From Cylicocyclus nassatus (lineage: Eukaryota > Nematoda > Chromadorea > Rhabditida > Strongylidae): a stretch of 64,000 nucleotides of DNA. Below the pieces are notes generated by a model. The model made no database searches. It was not told where the DNA came from and saw only the letters and a program-made list of their open reading frames with translations. A program made the position numbers and the translations under genes. This document shows positions 20,364 through 31,200 of the stretch, piece after piece. The stretch is taken from NCBI GenBank assembly GCA_958299035.1, contig CATQJL010000001.1:47928461-47992460 (forward strand), read 5' to 3'. How positions within the stretch are numbered: the stretch's first letter is position 1; each line of letters opens with the position of its first letter.

Positions 20364-21322
20364 TTAAGTCGATCCAAAAGTTGTTGCCTTTTTCAGGCCT
20401 ATCTTCATGTCACCCAGAATGAAGATAAACAACAATCAAACGATGTTCGACGCAGAATTCCTTCGTATGTTTAGTGGTGATGTTTTTGTTCGAGGTCCTT
20501 TGATGTTCGCTCGAATAATCGCCAGAAACTCCAACTGGTTTTTACCTATTCTAAGTTTGGCTACTTTCTAAATTTCCATTTTCAACTTTTGGCCTAGCTT
20601 TGATGATAGTTGGATACAACAAACAGAAAGCAAAACAATACATTTCTGGCAACTTTAGTTGGCTTCACATGTCCGAAATTAGTTTTCTTGATGCTACCAA
20701 ATTCCATGTTTGGGCATCCCAATCCTCATAAAACAATGAACGGCGAGCAATCATGGCGCCAATCGATGCAGCATTTCCTCCTCCTTCTGACAGACTTTTC
20801 TACTTCCTGTCTAAAATATTTGAAGAGAGTAATATCAAATTTTGTTCTCAGAAGCGCTAAAGGCTGTGCTAAGAAAATTCGGAATTTGCTGAAGTCAGTG
20901 TTCAATCATAAGCTGTTTTTGTAAGCTTTGAAATACTAGTCTTTAAAACGACTGCGTATTTTACGAATTCCCAAAAGTAAAGGCTTTCGGAAGAATTAGC
21001 TTAAAATTTACTGAAAAACCAGTTGAAAAAATCGAATTAGTTCATTGTATTGCATTTTCTTTATTCTATCCAACTATCATTGAAGCAAGTCCAAAAGTGG
21101 AAAATGGAAATTTTCAAAAGCCAAATTAGCCAAACTTAGGTTGTAAAAACCATGAGTTGGAGAGATTCTGACATTTATTCGAGCGAACACCAAAAAATTT
21201 TGAAAAGAAACATCATCACTAGGAAGAGAGAAATTCTGCATTGATTACTTGGATCGTTTGTCTATCGTTATTTTGGGTGGCATAAAGATAGGCCTGAAAA
21301 CGACACAAACTTTCGGACCTAA
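20364..21322. mobile_element. 959-bp TA-flanked foldback, TTAGGT-type ends
   Basis: Left end TTAAGTCGATCCAAAAGTT, right end (inverted) TTAGGTCCGAAAGTTTGTG, both next to TA. The ~270-bp arms then mirror each other through TTCAGGCCTATCTT, GTTCGCTCGAATAA and CTAAGTTTGGCTA. A unique ~400-bp centre contains a block (CATGTTTGGGCATCCC region) also found near 39030 and 52180. It has no complete transposase. Confidence 0.75.
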
Positions 21323-22795
21323 TATTTTCATGCACACATCAAGTGGCTGCGCTTCTTTGGCGGCCGTATACGTAAATAATTCTGAAAGAGATCTACCTTG
21401 AGGCGGGCTAACTAAGGCTTTTTTCAAAAATGCCGTTGATTAAGGTGAAGATCATTCTTTGAGATTAAAATTGCACTCCAATAGAATATGTAGCTTCAGT
21501 CTATTTAGGGTGATATGGCTCAAGATTTGCACAGCAGCTGCAAGACTGCAAGAAAGCCTTCTTTGCAGATACAAGGGGCTACAAACGTAGTGGGTTGCGT
21601 TTAATATGTGCAGCACATTGTTGGTTCAAAGGTCAAGTTTTCCTGCACATGCAGAAATCACCGTAACTGTAAGTCTAGCAATTTTAGAAGACCTATCATG
21701 ATTTATGCCTGCACTTTAATTGCGAGTAGATCTAGAGAACACCTCCAAAACTATCACCTAACAAGTCCGCTGAGAGCGCTTTACGCTTTTTACGAAGACC
21801 ATCTACGAAAACACAAAGATTATCACTTGTAAGGACGACGATAAGGAGCTAGCCCAGTGTTTCTAACCAACAAACTGGAAGGGCATGTTCACCCAGCCAA
21901 ACAGCGAGTGATAAGTTCAGACAACAGGAATGAGGACTTCTTAGAAGAAAGACGGTCTTTTCGCACCCGTAGTCCGGCGCCACCCTGATGACTTGCCTTA
22001 ATAGTTACGCCCGCATTTCTTCCACTATTTCGTACCTCGGCAAAAGCCGCCGCAAAGTATGTCGCGCGCGGCAGAGGTCCCGTATGGAAACCCTTATGAT
22101 TGTGCAAATCGCCCTACACCCTTGTCAGAAACCCTCCTCTTAGCATAAAATAGTGGAGAGCACTCCACTACCAATGCATTTCTATGTGTGGAATGAGCGT
22201 TTGATAGACATGAAGAACATTTAATGAAAGAACAAGAGATGGAGCAGAGTGTAACCTTTAGAGAGGAGCCTTCAAGGGAGCCACCAATCAACTGACGAAG
22301 TCGGACCTTTAAATACGCCCTTCGACTTACTCGTTCTTCTGTGCTCTACACGTCCAAGGTGCTAAAGTTGTTGAGTTTTCTGAACTTTACCTCCAAAAGG
22401 ATAGATTAGCCTTCTTGTTCATTCATCGGTTTATATAAATATGTTCTTAAATGTCGCCAAAAAGGGCCAATAATGAAGTGAGTCGTCGATTTTTCAAGCT
22501 TCCACTTAGGGAACTGAGTTTTTGCTCAAAGATAGAGCTTATGATGGTCATTGCCCCTAAGGTGGTTGTCATGAAGTGAGTAATAAAACCTATTCCGCAT
22601 TCATTTTTCTGCAAAAAAAAGTTCGTCTTTCAAAAATTACCGTTCTTACAAAGAAAAGCTTTTACAATGAGCCGTTGCTTATGTCATCATGATGGTCATT
22701 AAGTCATTCATGATGGTCAGAGGTGAGTTTCAAAGCATCATGCGAGCACGAGGAAGGCATGCAGTCAGTAGACGAGTGCGACCTTCTGCGAAGCA
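21323..22795. other. intergenic DNA, no gene recognised
   Basis: Short open frames exist on both strands (for example 21608-21832 plus and 21889-22107 minus) without recognisable motif or splice support. Confidence 0.4.
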
Positions 22796-22930
22796 GGGTT
22801 GGGCCAGACTGCGCGGCGTACGCGACGTACGCAGCGTACGCCGCGTATGCTCCTATGATGAAATATACCGGGCGTACGCTGCGTACGCCGCGTACGCCGC
22901 TTCCCCGCGAAGTCTGGCTCAACCCGCAGA
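22796..22930. repeat. GTACGC-rich hairpin palindrome
   Basis: GGGTTGGGCCAGACT at the left is mirrored by AGTCTGGCTCAACCC at the right. Between them GCGTACGC-type units are repeated in both orientations around a short AT-rich centre near 22858. Long Ala-Tyr or Val-Arg repeats in translation are artefacts. Confidence 0.8.
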
Positions 22931-23197
22931 GTTGATGCACTAGATGTCAGTGAAATAGACAGCAGTAAGCATTGACGTCACGCAGAGACATTGAAAATCT
23001 GCTTGCTATCTATACTGACCTAATTCCTTCCGAAAGAAAGGTGACGCACTGGTGAAATTAGAAATGTGTTGCAACTACAGAATGCTTTCAGTACCTCTGT
23101 AGATCGCACCAGGAAATCGCCGTGTTGGGTTAGTATCGACGGAATATCCTGTCTATTAAGGTATCCATGATAGTAGTATTGTGAAGCAATCCATGGA

Positions 23198-23490
23198 TCA
23201 ATTTTGTTCTAAAACCAGGTGTTGATGACTATGACTGGTTTGCTGAAGAATCCTTACCTGCTCTATTATACTGTCCGAGACGCTTATGCCTTCACGCGAT
23301 TCTGATTTTGACCTAGCTTTGAAAGGCTTCTCAAAGCTTCCTGCCATATGATGACGGTAAACTAATGAAAATGAACAAGCTTCCACTAGGGCACTCTACG
23401 CCGCAAGTTTTGCAAAATTCATTTTGTAGAGAATGAACAGAGCGGCTGGGCTGCTGACAATAATAACACCCATTGTTCATCAGATTTTGC
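23198..23490 (-). CDS. possible 3' end of a gene with a Cys-rich segment
   Basis: A minus-strand segment with NNGCYYCQQPSRSVHS and NEFCKTCG, two CX2C-like pairs, precedes a possible 38-nt intron. Then comes a frame with KPFKARSKSESREGISVSD that ends at a TGA at 23198-23200. Such pairs could bind zinc. The intron is at the lower size limit, and the family was not recognised. Confidence 0.25.
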
Positions 23491-24016
23491 TGCCCGTCAG
23501 CGATGCTTGTCCGCATTACTCTTAAAGAAAATAGTGCCACATCGTTCAATAATACCTCTCGTTAGAGTACAGTTAAGTTGTTTACTGCTACTTTACTTTG
23601 ATAATACCTGTTCTTTGACAACACGTAGGTTTTTAAAATATCTAGTTTATGTTAGTATACCTAAGCACCGACAAGTGATATTAAGGGTCAAAGAGTGGAC
23701 TTCCTGCAAATGACAAACGTCTATCAATACAAAAAATAGCCGAACGAAAAAAATATAACGCATAGTTGGACCATTCGCTCAATGCAATCCTGACACATCA
23801 AAGGCTTAGAGTAAGCAGGTCTGACGTCTCACACTTACAGTATATGCAATAATCTGGGAGACTGATCCACAATAAATCGGTGTGAATCCTTTACAGTCGA
23901 TTGATACTACAACGTTAATGGGTAGAAGTTTTTCGTTTCGAACAAAATGTGTGAAAAATCTCGTGATGAGTGGAAGCTTGAATCAAGGAGATCCCTATAC
24001 ACCTTGTTATTAATAA

Positions 24017-24994
24017 GGCTGGGTTCATACTGACTCCCATGTTCCGGAGCTGTTCTCGCACAGATCCCGCACTATGCTGGAACTGTTCTGGAACTGTGCT
24101 GCAGGCGCTGCAGCTGGCCCGCACTTTTGAACGGCGGGAGTCGGAGGATTTTAACCGTTTTCAACGTTTTTTTTTTCTCCATTTTCTCTCATTTTGGCCT
24201 TATTCCTCTACCCCGCTTCTCTTTTTAAGCAGCAGGACTTAAAACTCAAAGCGGGTTGAAGAATGAGCGCTCTTCCAGTTTGCGTAAACGACAAATTGTG
24301 TGTTATTGTGCTCGTCCATTTTCTCTTCGCTTTATTTCCAAGGCGCTGCGCAGTTTACTATTTGTATTGAGAGAGGCACAGGCAGTTCTTTGAAACACTT
24401 GAAATAGGTGTAAACAAGAATGGAAGAGAGAATGGACAAGCGCACGATGACCCATCTGCTCGGATACGAGGGACAGAACAAGGTCATTTCTTCTACCCCG
24501 CTTTAACTTCACAGCTTTTTTTCATCACACGGAGAAGCAGGGTAGAAGAAAGAACGGATAGGCAACAATAGAAAAAGGGAACGTGGCTGAAAATACCCAG
24601 AAAGGAGAATCATCAAACAAGAGGAAAGACCCAATTTTTGCTTTTTCAGAATTGTTCGCATGCCCTGATTCAAGACAGATGCCTGAGGAAACTCAGCCTC
24701 TTCCTAATGGAGCACAAAAACACACCTTCGTCGTATACGCAGAGTAGAAAAGCGCTCATTCTTCAACCCCGCTTTGAGTTCGAAGTTCTGCTGCAAAGAA
24801 AGCGGGGTAGAGGAATGAGGCCAAAATGAGAGAATTGGAAGAAAAACCGCTAAAGACGGTCAAAATCCTCCAACTTCCGCCGTTCGAAACGGTGCAGGGC
24901 GGCTGCAGCGCACACAGTTCCGGAACAATTTCAGCACAGTGCGGGATCTGTGCGGGAACAGTTCCGGAACATGGGAGTCAGTATGAACCCAGCC
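24017..24994. mobile_element. 0.98-kb foldback element, GGCTGGGTTCATACTGA family, TAA duplication
   Basis: GGCTGGGTTCATACTGACTC at the left is mirrored by GAGTCAGTATGAACCCAGCC at the right. TAA abuts both ends (24014-24016, 24995-24997), a likely 3-bp target-site duplication of the kind made by PIF/Harbinger-type elements. The arms share the GGAACTGT and CCCCGCTT blocks with the 14.6-kb copy. No transposase is visible. Confidence 0.8.
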
Positions 24995-24997
24995 TAA

Positions 24998-25800
24998 TCT
25001 TCTCCATCCTGCTTCCTCACATTTTCCTCCAAAATATAAAATGCATTCTGCCAACTTGGTTTAGACTGAAGTTTTGGGTTGTTGCGACTTCTATCATCAA
25101 CGTCATACGTATCCAACTCTCTCACCTTTCTTCCTTGCATCTCCCCTATAAGCGAGTGTGAGGCTTTTGTAAGTCTTCTCCATTCTTCTCTGATAATAGC
25201 TATAATAGCTGTTCATTTATCTCAAATGCTTGCATTTTCTTTATACTCTATCCTGACCAGCCATCGCAAAATTGTTCCTCCTCTTGGTTTCTTTCCTAAT
25301 CGCTCACTGCATCCTGAATTGATTCTGCGCTCTTCTTTTTTTTACTAGCGTTCACACCATCGAAGGAGCCTTTTTGCATCTTCTTCACGCTGGCGCGACT
25401 ATCATCACGCTTCGTTGGTGAACTCAGGATACGATTGGACGGCAATTCCTACTGTCCCATCTCAGCTTTCATTCCCCCTACATTAGCTTTTTTTTCTTTT
25501 ACTAGGTGTTGACAAGCACTCCCCTTTATAGCGTTTGGTTGGATGGTATATCAGGGGCTCGATATTAGCAGAATCCGTTTCGCATAGGTTTGTGACGCTC
25601 ATCCATGCTTGAATCGTCCCATTAGTTTTCTTGTCGGGAATTAGATCTGGGAACATACGTGTTCCATGAAAGGAAATGACGCTTATGATCAGCCTACCTC
25701 GTATTTCAATGATGCCATATTTAAAATGTATGTATATGTATAAAAATTTTTCGCTTCCATGTACTTTCTCTTCGTTGCATTTAGCTACACTTGTAGCTTT
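24998..25800. other. intergenic DNA, no gene recognised
   Basis: Pyrimidine-rich on the plus strand with short open frames only. No motif was recognised. Confidence 0.4.
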
Positions 25801-25808
25801 AGCCGATC

Positions 25809-25967
25809 ATACCCTTGATTTATCGGGATTAGCGGCTGGAAGGCGGATGTTCGAGGCCTAATCAAGGCTAGAGAATGATCAGAGAGCACGTTCGCGAGAG
25901 AGACGCAGAATGCATCTGGGCGCTAGCTTCGCCTTCCAGCCGCCAATCGTTGAATCAAAGGGTATCT
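25809..25967. repeat. inverted-repeat element shared with 36630-36822
   Basis: ACCCTTGATTTATCGG and GCGGCTGGAAGGCGG on the left mirror CCGCCAATCGTTGAATC and GCCTTCCAGCCGCC on the right. The centre AATGATCAGAGAGCAC...CGCGAGAGAGA is nearly identical to the centre of the element at 36.7 kb. Confidence 0.6.
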
Positions 25968-27475
25968 TCTGCACATTTTTTGAGTTTATGTTAAGTTATT
26001 CTTTGTTATTTTCAGTTGCCAGTATGATTACATCATTGCATAAATGCGAGCCTATAATGGTGGTCAAGTGTGATTTAATCTTGCACCCATTATTGAAATT
26101 TTTGCGCACATTCAGAATCTTTTCTGGAGCACTGCTTTGCTGCACCCTTTACGTATCTCTGTAGTGCATCATTTATTCTCAATTTCTGCAGCACTTTATG
26201 CGCATTTTTTGTGATCGCTTCTTGCACGGTAACAGCTTTGGCCTTCTGGTTCGTGCCTGTGTAGATTACTTACCATCTGGTCGACGCTGTTCTTCAGCTG
26301 CGTCCATTGTTGCTTTAGTCTGTCTTCCAGCTACGATAGGATTGGCTAAACTACAGCTTTTGTGCATACGTTGTGTTTGATTTTCAACCATTTTCTGCGT
26401 GCTTACTCCCCTCATATGTCTCTTTTTACAATAGATATTTTATCGACATTCAAGTCCAAGAGCAGTTGCCTCTGCCAAGGTGCACACTCTTCGCCGGGGT
26501 TAACACAATTGTCCTCTACCCTCAAGCTCACTCTGTTGTACTTCAATAATGTGTTCGCTAATAGCTACGAGCTGACGCAACAGGGCCCACAGTGATCCCT
26601 AAGGTTGTCACGCCCTAAGGAAAACGCTATCGTGACCGGCACGATTAAGTTATATGTGCACCCCGGATCGCGAAAGCGTGAACGCCACGCGCAGCCGCTG
26701 CTTATGGGCAACGCATTAGTAGGAAAAGGGTGCGCAAGCATTTAGTGTATCTTGTGCGCAGTAATGCAAAAACTATAGAAGCAGCTTTCCTTGCGCACGC
26801 CTCGCCTGTGAGTCTGGAAATATGGAAGGAAAATCCCTGAAGTAGGCTACTATTAACACTCAGGCGCTTCTAAAAATTCTTTGTGAAGTATTGAGCACAG
26901 CACAGCGTTACTTTTGGACGGTAACATGCTGGAGCTTGGGGAGGGGGGGGGGTACAATTCATGCAAACAAATTTTTCGCACGTCATTGTTGTGAGATGTG
27001 GTTGACCATTGATGTATCGAGTCCGCGATTCCGTTCAGACTATCTCTTGGAGGTGATGGTATGTGCAGTAAAAATTGTTGGGAGAACAATTGATGCACGC
27101 TTTAAACCTGATGGCAGCAGAACTTCCAAGAGAATCACGATAGCCGTCGCGAACGCGATCGGTTGATGTATTACGAATGACGTAATATCGACCGTGCCCT
27201 TGTCAAACGCTCCTGCGCACGTCATCGTGTTCTTGAACGTGTTCGATCCCTCGTTCTGTGCCGGTAACGGCTGCCTCTCTGCATTTAGAGCCAGACATGC
27301 TGCTCTTCGTCTGTGTTCACGACCGGCACGGCGACATCATGAGCTGAACTTGGGAGGGTCATTGCGGGCCTAGGATATGCTTTACTTCCTCGTTATGTAT
27401 CAGTAAACATGGCTAACTTCCAAGGATCTTTTCGTTGCTCTTCAAATGTCCTCAAGGCCTGCACGATTAGTGGCA
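25968..27475. other. intergenic DNA with unassigned frames
   Basis: A G9-type run is at 26945. A minus-strand open stretch at 27040-27225 with FDKGTVDITSFVIHQPIAFA is protein-like but lacks defined exon borders. Nothing else was recognised. Confidence 0.35.
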
Positions 27476-28001
27476 TCTTTGTGTATAAAGCTGAATGTCT
27501 GTTTGTCTATCTGTATGTCTGTATGTCTGTATGTATGTCTGTATGTCTGTGTGTACGTATGTTCCGAATAGAAAATTCCATTTCTGAACCGATCCGGACC
27601 AAACTTGGCACACGTACACTTCGGGCCCCGGCGGGTGTCATAGGCTACTTTTCGTCGTCGATCGATATCAATTTTATCGATTTTATCGATTTTTTTGCAG
27701 AGTTTGAGCTACGGGGCTGGGAGGTGGCACAAGGGGGTTATCGAGCATGATGATTACGAATACTTTATTAGATTTTAGAATTATCCGCCGCTTTTATCGA
27801 TTTCATCGATTTTTTTGCATAGTTTGAGCTACGGGGCTGGGAGTTGGCACAAGGGGGTAATCGAGCATGCTGATTACTAACACAGCGGGAATAGGCAATA
27901 GGCATGTAGAAGTGTGCACAGGGAAAGGTTGTACATGGATAAGGATGGGAACTTTGTCATAATGTTTTGAAAGGCCGGGCGGAGCTGGGAAAGCCAGCTA
28001 G
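27476..28001 (+). mobile_element. non-autonomous Helitron with an internal direct duplication, 526 bp
   Basis: It starts TCTTTGTGTATAAAGCTGAA after an A and ends GCCAGCTAG before a T. A TGTATGTCTG microsatellite follows the 5' end. Before the 3' end, GGCCGGGCGGAGCTGGG can form the subterminal hairpin. The block TTTGAGCTACGGGGCTGGGA to GATTAC occurs twice in tandem (about 27700-27760 and 27820-27880), explaining its greater length than the 308-bp copy. Confidence 0.85.
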
Positions 28002-28724
28002 TCTCTTCTAAATCAAGCTCACGCCGTCACCGAGCTATTGTCAAAGCTCCTTCTTCCATGCTTTCTGTTTGTGATCAAGGCTCGGTACGAGGAAAGCAAG
28101 GTCCTCTTTGAATTTTGCGAATTTTTACGCAATTCCCTTTGACCCTAGACATAATTCCCAAAAAAAAATCTCCAAAAAACGAAACGTCGAGTAAAACAAA
28201 CGTCGCAGATTTCGTGTCTTTTCGGCCACAAAAACGAAACCGCTTTGCTTTTTGTCCTAAAAACGATATTCAGCTTGCTTGTAAGCCACCTGTGCCGAGC
28301 CCTGTTTGGGAACGCAGACGGTTATACACGGTTATTCAATTGAAGCCAGTTAGCCTATCTTTCTCTTCAAAGACTACTAGGCCATACCAATACTGTTGCT
28401 GCTTGCTCCTTCACACACAGGCACACACAGGCTTGAAGCCGCAACCTATGTCTCTGGTTTTCTCCCTTTACATGTGGTCTAAATCGCAGGCAATGTTCAG
28501 TTTGCTTATTCACAAAGGTCGTCCTCGTGATATCGAGCTATGAAGGATCTGATGCCAGTTGAAAATAGCTAAACGAATATTTCAGAACAGTCGTATCCAT
28601 TCAGTAGCCTAGCACATTTATCCGTTTCCGATGGGTGTATGCCAAGATGAACGATAGCTGGAAATAAGCATACTGTACTCGTGCGCAGACGTGCGATAGT
28701 CGGAGCCGATTCTCCGCCTACCTT
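28002..28724. other. intergenic DNA, one long but unrecognised frame
   Basis: A plus-strand frame at 28115-28543 (142 codons) has low-complexity Lys/Ser/Pro text and no recognisable domain. It is not called as a gene. Confidence 0.35.
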
Positions 28725-28770
28725 CACTTTTGAGCTGGTACAGGGTGACCACCTTCACTTTTGGGTTTGT
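28725..28770. repeat. two copies of the ACCTTCACTTTTG motif
   Basis: TACCTTCACTTTTGAGC and ACCACCTTCACTTTTGGG occur 31 bp apart. The same motif is repeated at 30524-30668, on the other side of the 1.2-kb foldback. Confidence 0.6.
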
Positions 28771-28850
28771 AAATTTTTTTGCTAAAGCTCAAAAGAAGGA
28801 AAATAGGCAAAAGGAATGTAAAAGAAAGTGTTAAGAGCATATATCTATGT

Positions 28851-30045
28851 AGTAGGTCGATCAAGGCAGCAACCGCCGAGAACCAGAATTTCGAATGATA
28901 AAATAATGAAAAATCGTGAAAAATCATTCCACTGTTACAAATCTGCTGGTTGAAGACCTCCGCAGTTGCGACTTCATAGGTTTTGAAGGGTAAGTGTTGT
29001 TCTACCAGAAAGTGAAAAAATCAGTTTGATTTGAGGAGTGGCCGCCGAAAACGAGAATTTTGAAAAACCTTAATAATCTTTTCAATTTTATTGCTTAATG
29101 GCAACTGACATTTAAACTCTTATAAATCCGGACTTTGAAGGTGTGTGATGTTGCGACTTCATGGGTATTGTAGAATGAGGTTTGCCCTATCAGAATATGT
29201 CTTAGCTGTACCGATCCATTGAAACCTCGCCGAGATCCAGGCTCTTGAAAAAGCAGGTGAAAAACCGTTTTTCAGCTTATAACTTCTTCAGAATTGCATA
29301 ATTCATGTTGCGACTTCATAGATTGGATTCTCCTCATCAAGAGCTTTCAGATGATATATAATATGTGGGGATTCGCGCCTCCTACGGCATATGCCCGGGG
29401 GTGGAGTACCTCTCTTCACTAATTCTCCACTGGCGGCCTCCCGTTAATACATTGAAATGGGCGGGGTGGAGAATTAGTGAAGAGGAGTACTCCACCCCGG
29501 GTTAGAGCCGCAAGAAACATGGAATCCCCCACATATTATATATCATCTGAAAGCTCTTGATGAGGAGTCCAATCTATGAAGTCGCAACATGAATTATGCA
29601 ATTCTGAAGAAGTTATAAGCTGAAAAACGGTTTTTCACCTGCTTTTTCAAAAGCTTGAATCTCGGCGATGTTTCAATGGATCGGTACAGCTAAGACATAT
29701 TCTGATAGGGCAAATCTCACCCTACAAAACCTATGAAGTAGCAACATCACACACCTTCAAAGTCCGGATTTATAAGAGTTTAATTGTCAGTTGTCATTAA
29801 GCAACCTAAAATTGAGAAGATTTTTAAGGTTTTTCAAAATTCTCGTTCTCGGCGACCACTCCTCAAATCAAACTGATTTTTTCACTTTCTGGTAGAACAA
29901 CACTTACCCTTTAAAACCTATGAAGTCGCAACTGCGGAGTTCTTCAGCCAGCAGATTTGTAACAGTGGAATGATTTTTCACGATTTTTCATTATTTTATC
30001 ATCGAAATTCTGGTTCTCGGCGGTTACTGCCTGGATCGACCTACT
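28851..30045. mobile_element. 1.2-kb near-perfect foldback element
   Basis: The halves mirror each other from AGTAGGTCGATC at the left and GATCGACCTACT at the right to the centre near 29445. Long identical stretches include GAAAAATCATTCCACTGTTA and GGTAGAACAACACTTACCCT in inverse orientation. Divergence between arms is low, pointing to recent origin or ongoing arm conversion. No coding frame and no clear target-site duplication were seen. Confidence 0.85.
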
Positions 30046-30175
30046 TTCTTCGCAGTACGTCATAACAAAATGTACTTGATGAAACACACAAAGTCTAGCT
30101 GAGTATCACTCACAAATACTATTTCACTAACACCTTTATTCAAAATATTTATGCAGTTGTACTCATCGTATTTGT

Positions 30176-30191
30176 GGCCCTAAAGAGGGCC
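30176..30191 (-). promoter_or_regulatory. histone mRNA 3' stem-loop
   Basis: On the minus strand GGCCCT, a 4-nt loop (CTTT) and AGGGCC form the 6-bp stem of replication-dependent histone mRNAs, followed by ACAAA. It sits about 40 nt past the stop of the H4-like frame, which is the normal position. It would be bound by stem-loop binding protein for 3' processing if transcribed. Confidence 0.8.
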
Positions 30192-30340
30192 GTTGGGTTA
30201 GAGCTCTTCAGTTGTCCTAGTCATCATGAAGCTTTGCTCTGTCGTAGAAAGTGCTGAGACGTATATGCGTCCATGCCGGTGATGGCCTCCAGGTGCTCGC
30301 AGTAGGCGACGGCGACTTCGTAAAAATAAACTACATAGAA
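30192..30340 (-). pseudogene. truncated histone H4 pseudogene
   Basis: The minus-strand frame reads FYEVAVAYCEHLEAITGMDAYTSQ... and aligns with the H4 C-terminal region (FLENVIRDSVTYCEHAKR and TAMDVVYALKRQ). GAGCAC and GCCATC...GGCATGGACG are near-canonical at DNA level. Substitutions and a small deletion have removed the ending TLYGFGG. Everything 5' of this point is replaced by an A/C-rich low-complexity tract. With the intact stem-loop it is best read as a broken histone gene or a fragment left by rearrangement. Confidence 0.7.
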
Positions 30341-30344
30341 TATG

Positions 30345-30515
30345 CCCTCAATACTTTCTTTTGCGTTCGTTTTGCTTAATTTCCTTTTTTCAGTTTCACC
30401 AAAAAAATCAATACCCAAAAGTCGAAAAAAAAACCCGAACCAAAAAAAACCAAAAACCCAAACCCAAAGTCCGTTCTGTGCTGCCCCCCTCTCTACCCCC
30501 ACCCCCGGTCAATGT
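30345..30515. repeat. A/C-rich low-complexity tract
   Basis: Runs such as AAAAAAAACCCGAACC and AAAACCCAAACCCAAA followed by C-rich runs. The frames here encode only Lys/Pro/Gln repeats. Confidence 0.75.
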
Positions 30516-30523
30516 TTTTTTGT

Positions 30524-30668
30524 CCAGCACTACCACCTTCACTTTTGCTGGCCAGTGGTAGCTGCGATCCCCCCCCCCGGTCGACATTTTTGGAAGGTGA
30601 GTGTCCGGCACTACCACCTTCACTTTTGGCCGGCCAGTGGTAACTGGAACCACCTTCACTTTTGAAGG
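30524..30668. repeat. tandem ACCACCTTCACTTTTG / GGCCAGTGGTA repeat
   Basis: Three copies of ACCACCTTCACTTTTG, two of them followed by GGCCAGTGGTA, spaced about 45-80 bp, with a C10-type run between. Related copies lie at 28725-28770. Confidence 0.75.
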
Positions 30669-30669
30669 G

Positions 30670-31200
30670 CCGGGCTCCACATATCGCATCTCTGCTCGTG
30701 CGGTTGTCAATATGCCGCGCCTAAAGTCTTATTTTTTTAAAGCGATATGTTCTTCACTGGGATGAAAAGTGTCGAGCAGTAAGAATAAGGCGGTCTCGAG
30801 CTCCCAGCGTTTTTTCCAAAACTTTGAATATCATCATAGCGTAATTATAGAATCTAGAAAATATCTGACCTACGCAACGCATATGGCTGGCACAATCTAT
30901 CGTTCATGTTGGCTGCCCCCCGTTTCCGATTATTTTCGCTCATTAAGACAGTAAGCCTAACATGCGCCGCCTTCGGAAAACGCCATAACTTTTACTGAAA
31001 ATTGTATCTCAATAAGTGCATTTTAATGTTTCGTTCAATCGATTTGCCACCTGAAGTTGGATGAGCTGAAATTGCGAGTAGAGCTTTGCCAAAATTGAGT
31101 TTGACGCGGAACCGAATCCGTAACCTTCATTGCTATAACAAGAGCATTGATCTTTTGTTCAACTCTGCTACAGCTTCAATCATAGTCGAGGAAGTTACTA
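30670..31200. other. intergenic DNA, nothing recognised
   Basis: No motif, exon or terminal repeat was identified. Confidence 0.4.

Noticed and set aside
22689..22943. Ala-Tyr-rich open frames on both strands
   Set aside because: They come from the GTACGC palindromic repeat; both strands give the same repeat text.
28115..28543. 142-codon plus-strand frame
   Set aside because: Low-complexity Lys/Pro/Ser text with no domain, start context or splice partner; kept as unassigned.
30342..30710. Open frames of 92-107 codons on both strands
   Set aside because: They run through the A/C-rich tract and the ACCACCTTCACTTTTG tandem repeat and carry no protein features.
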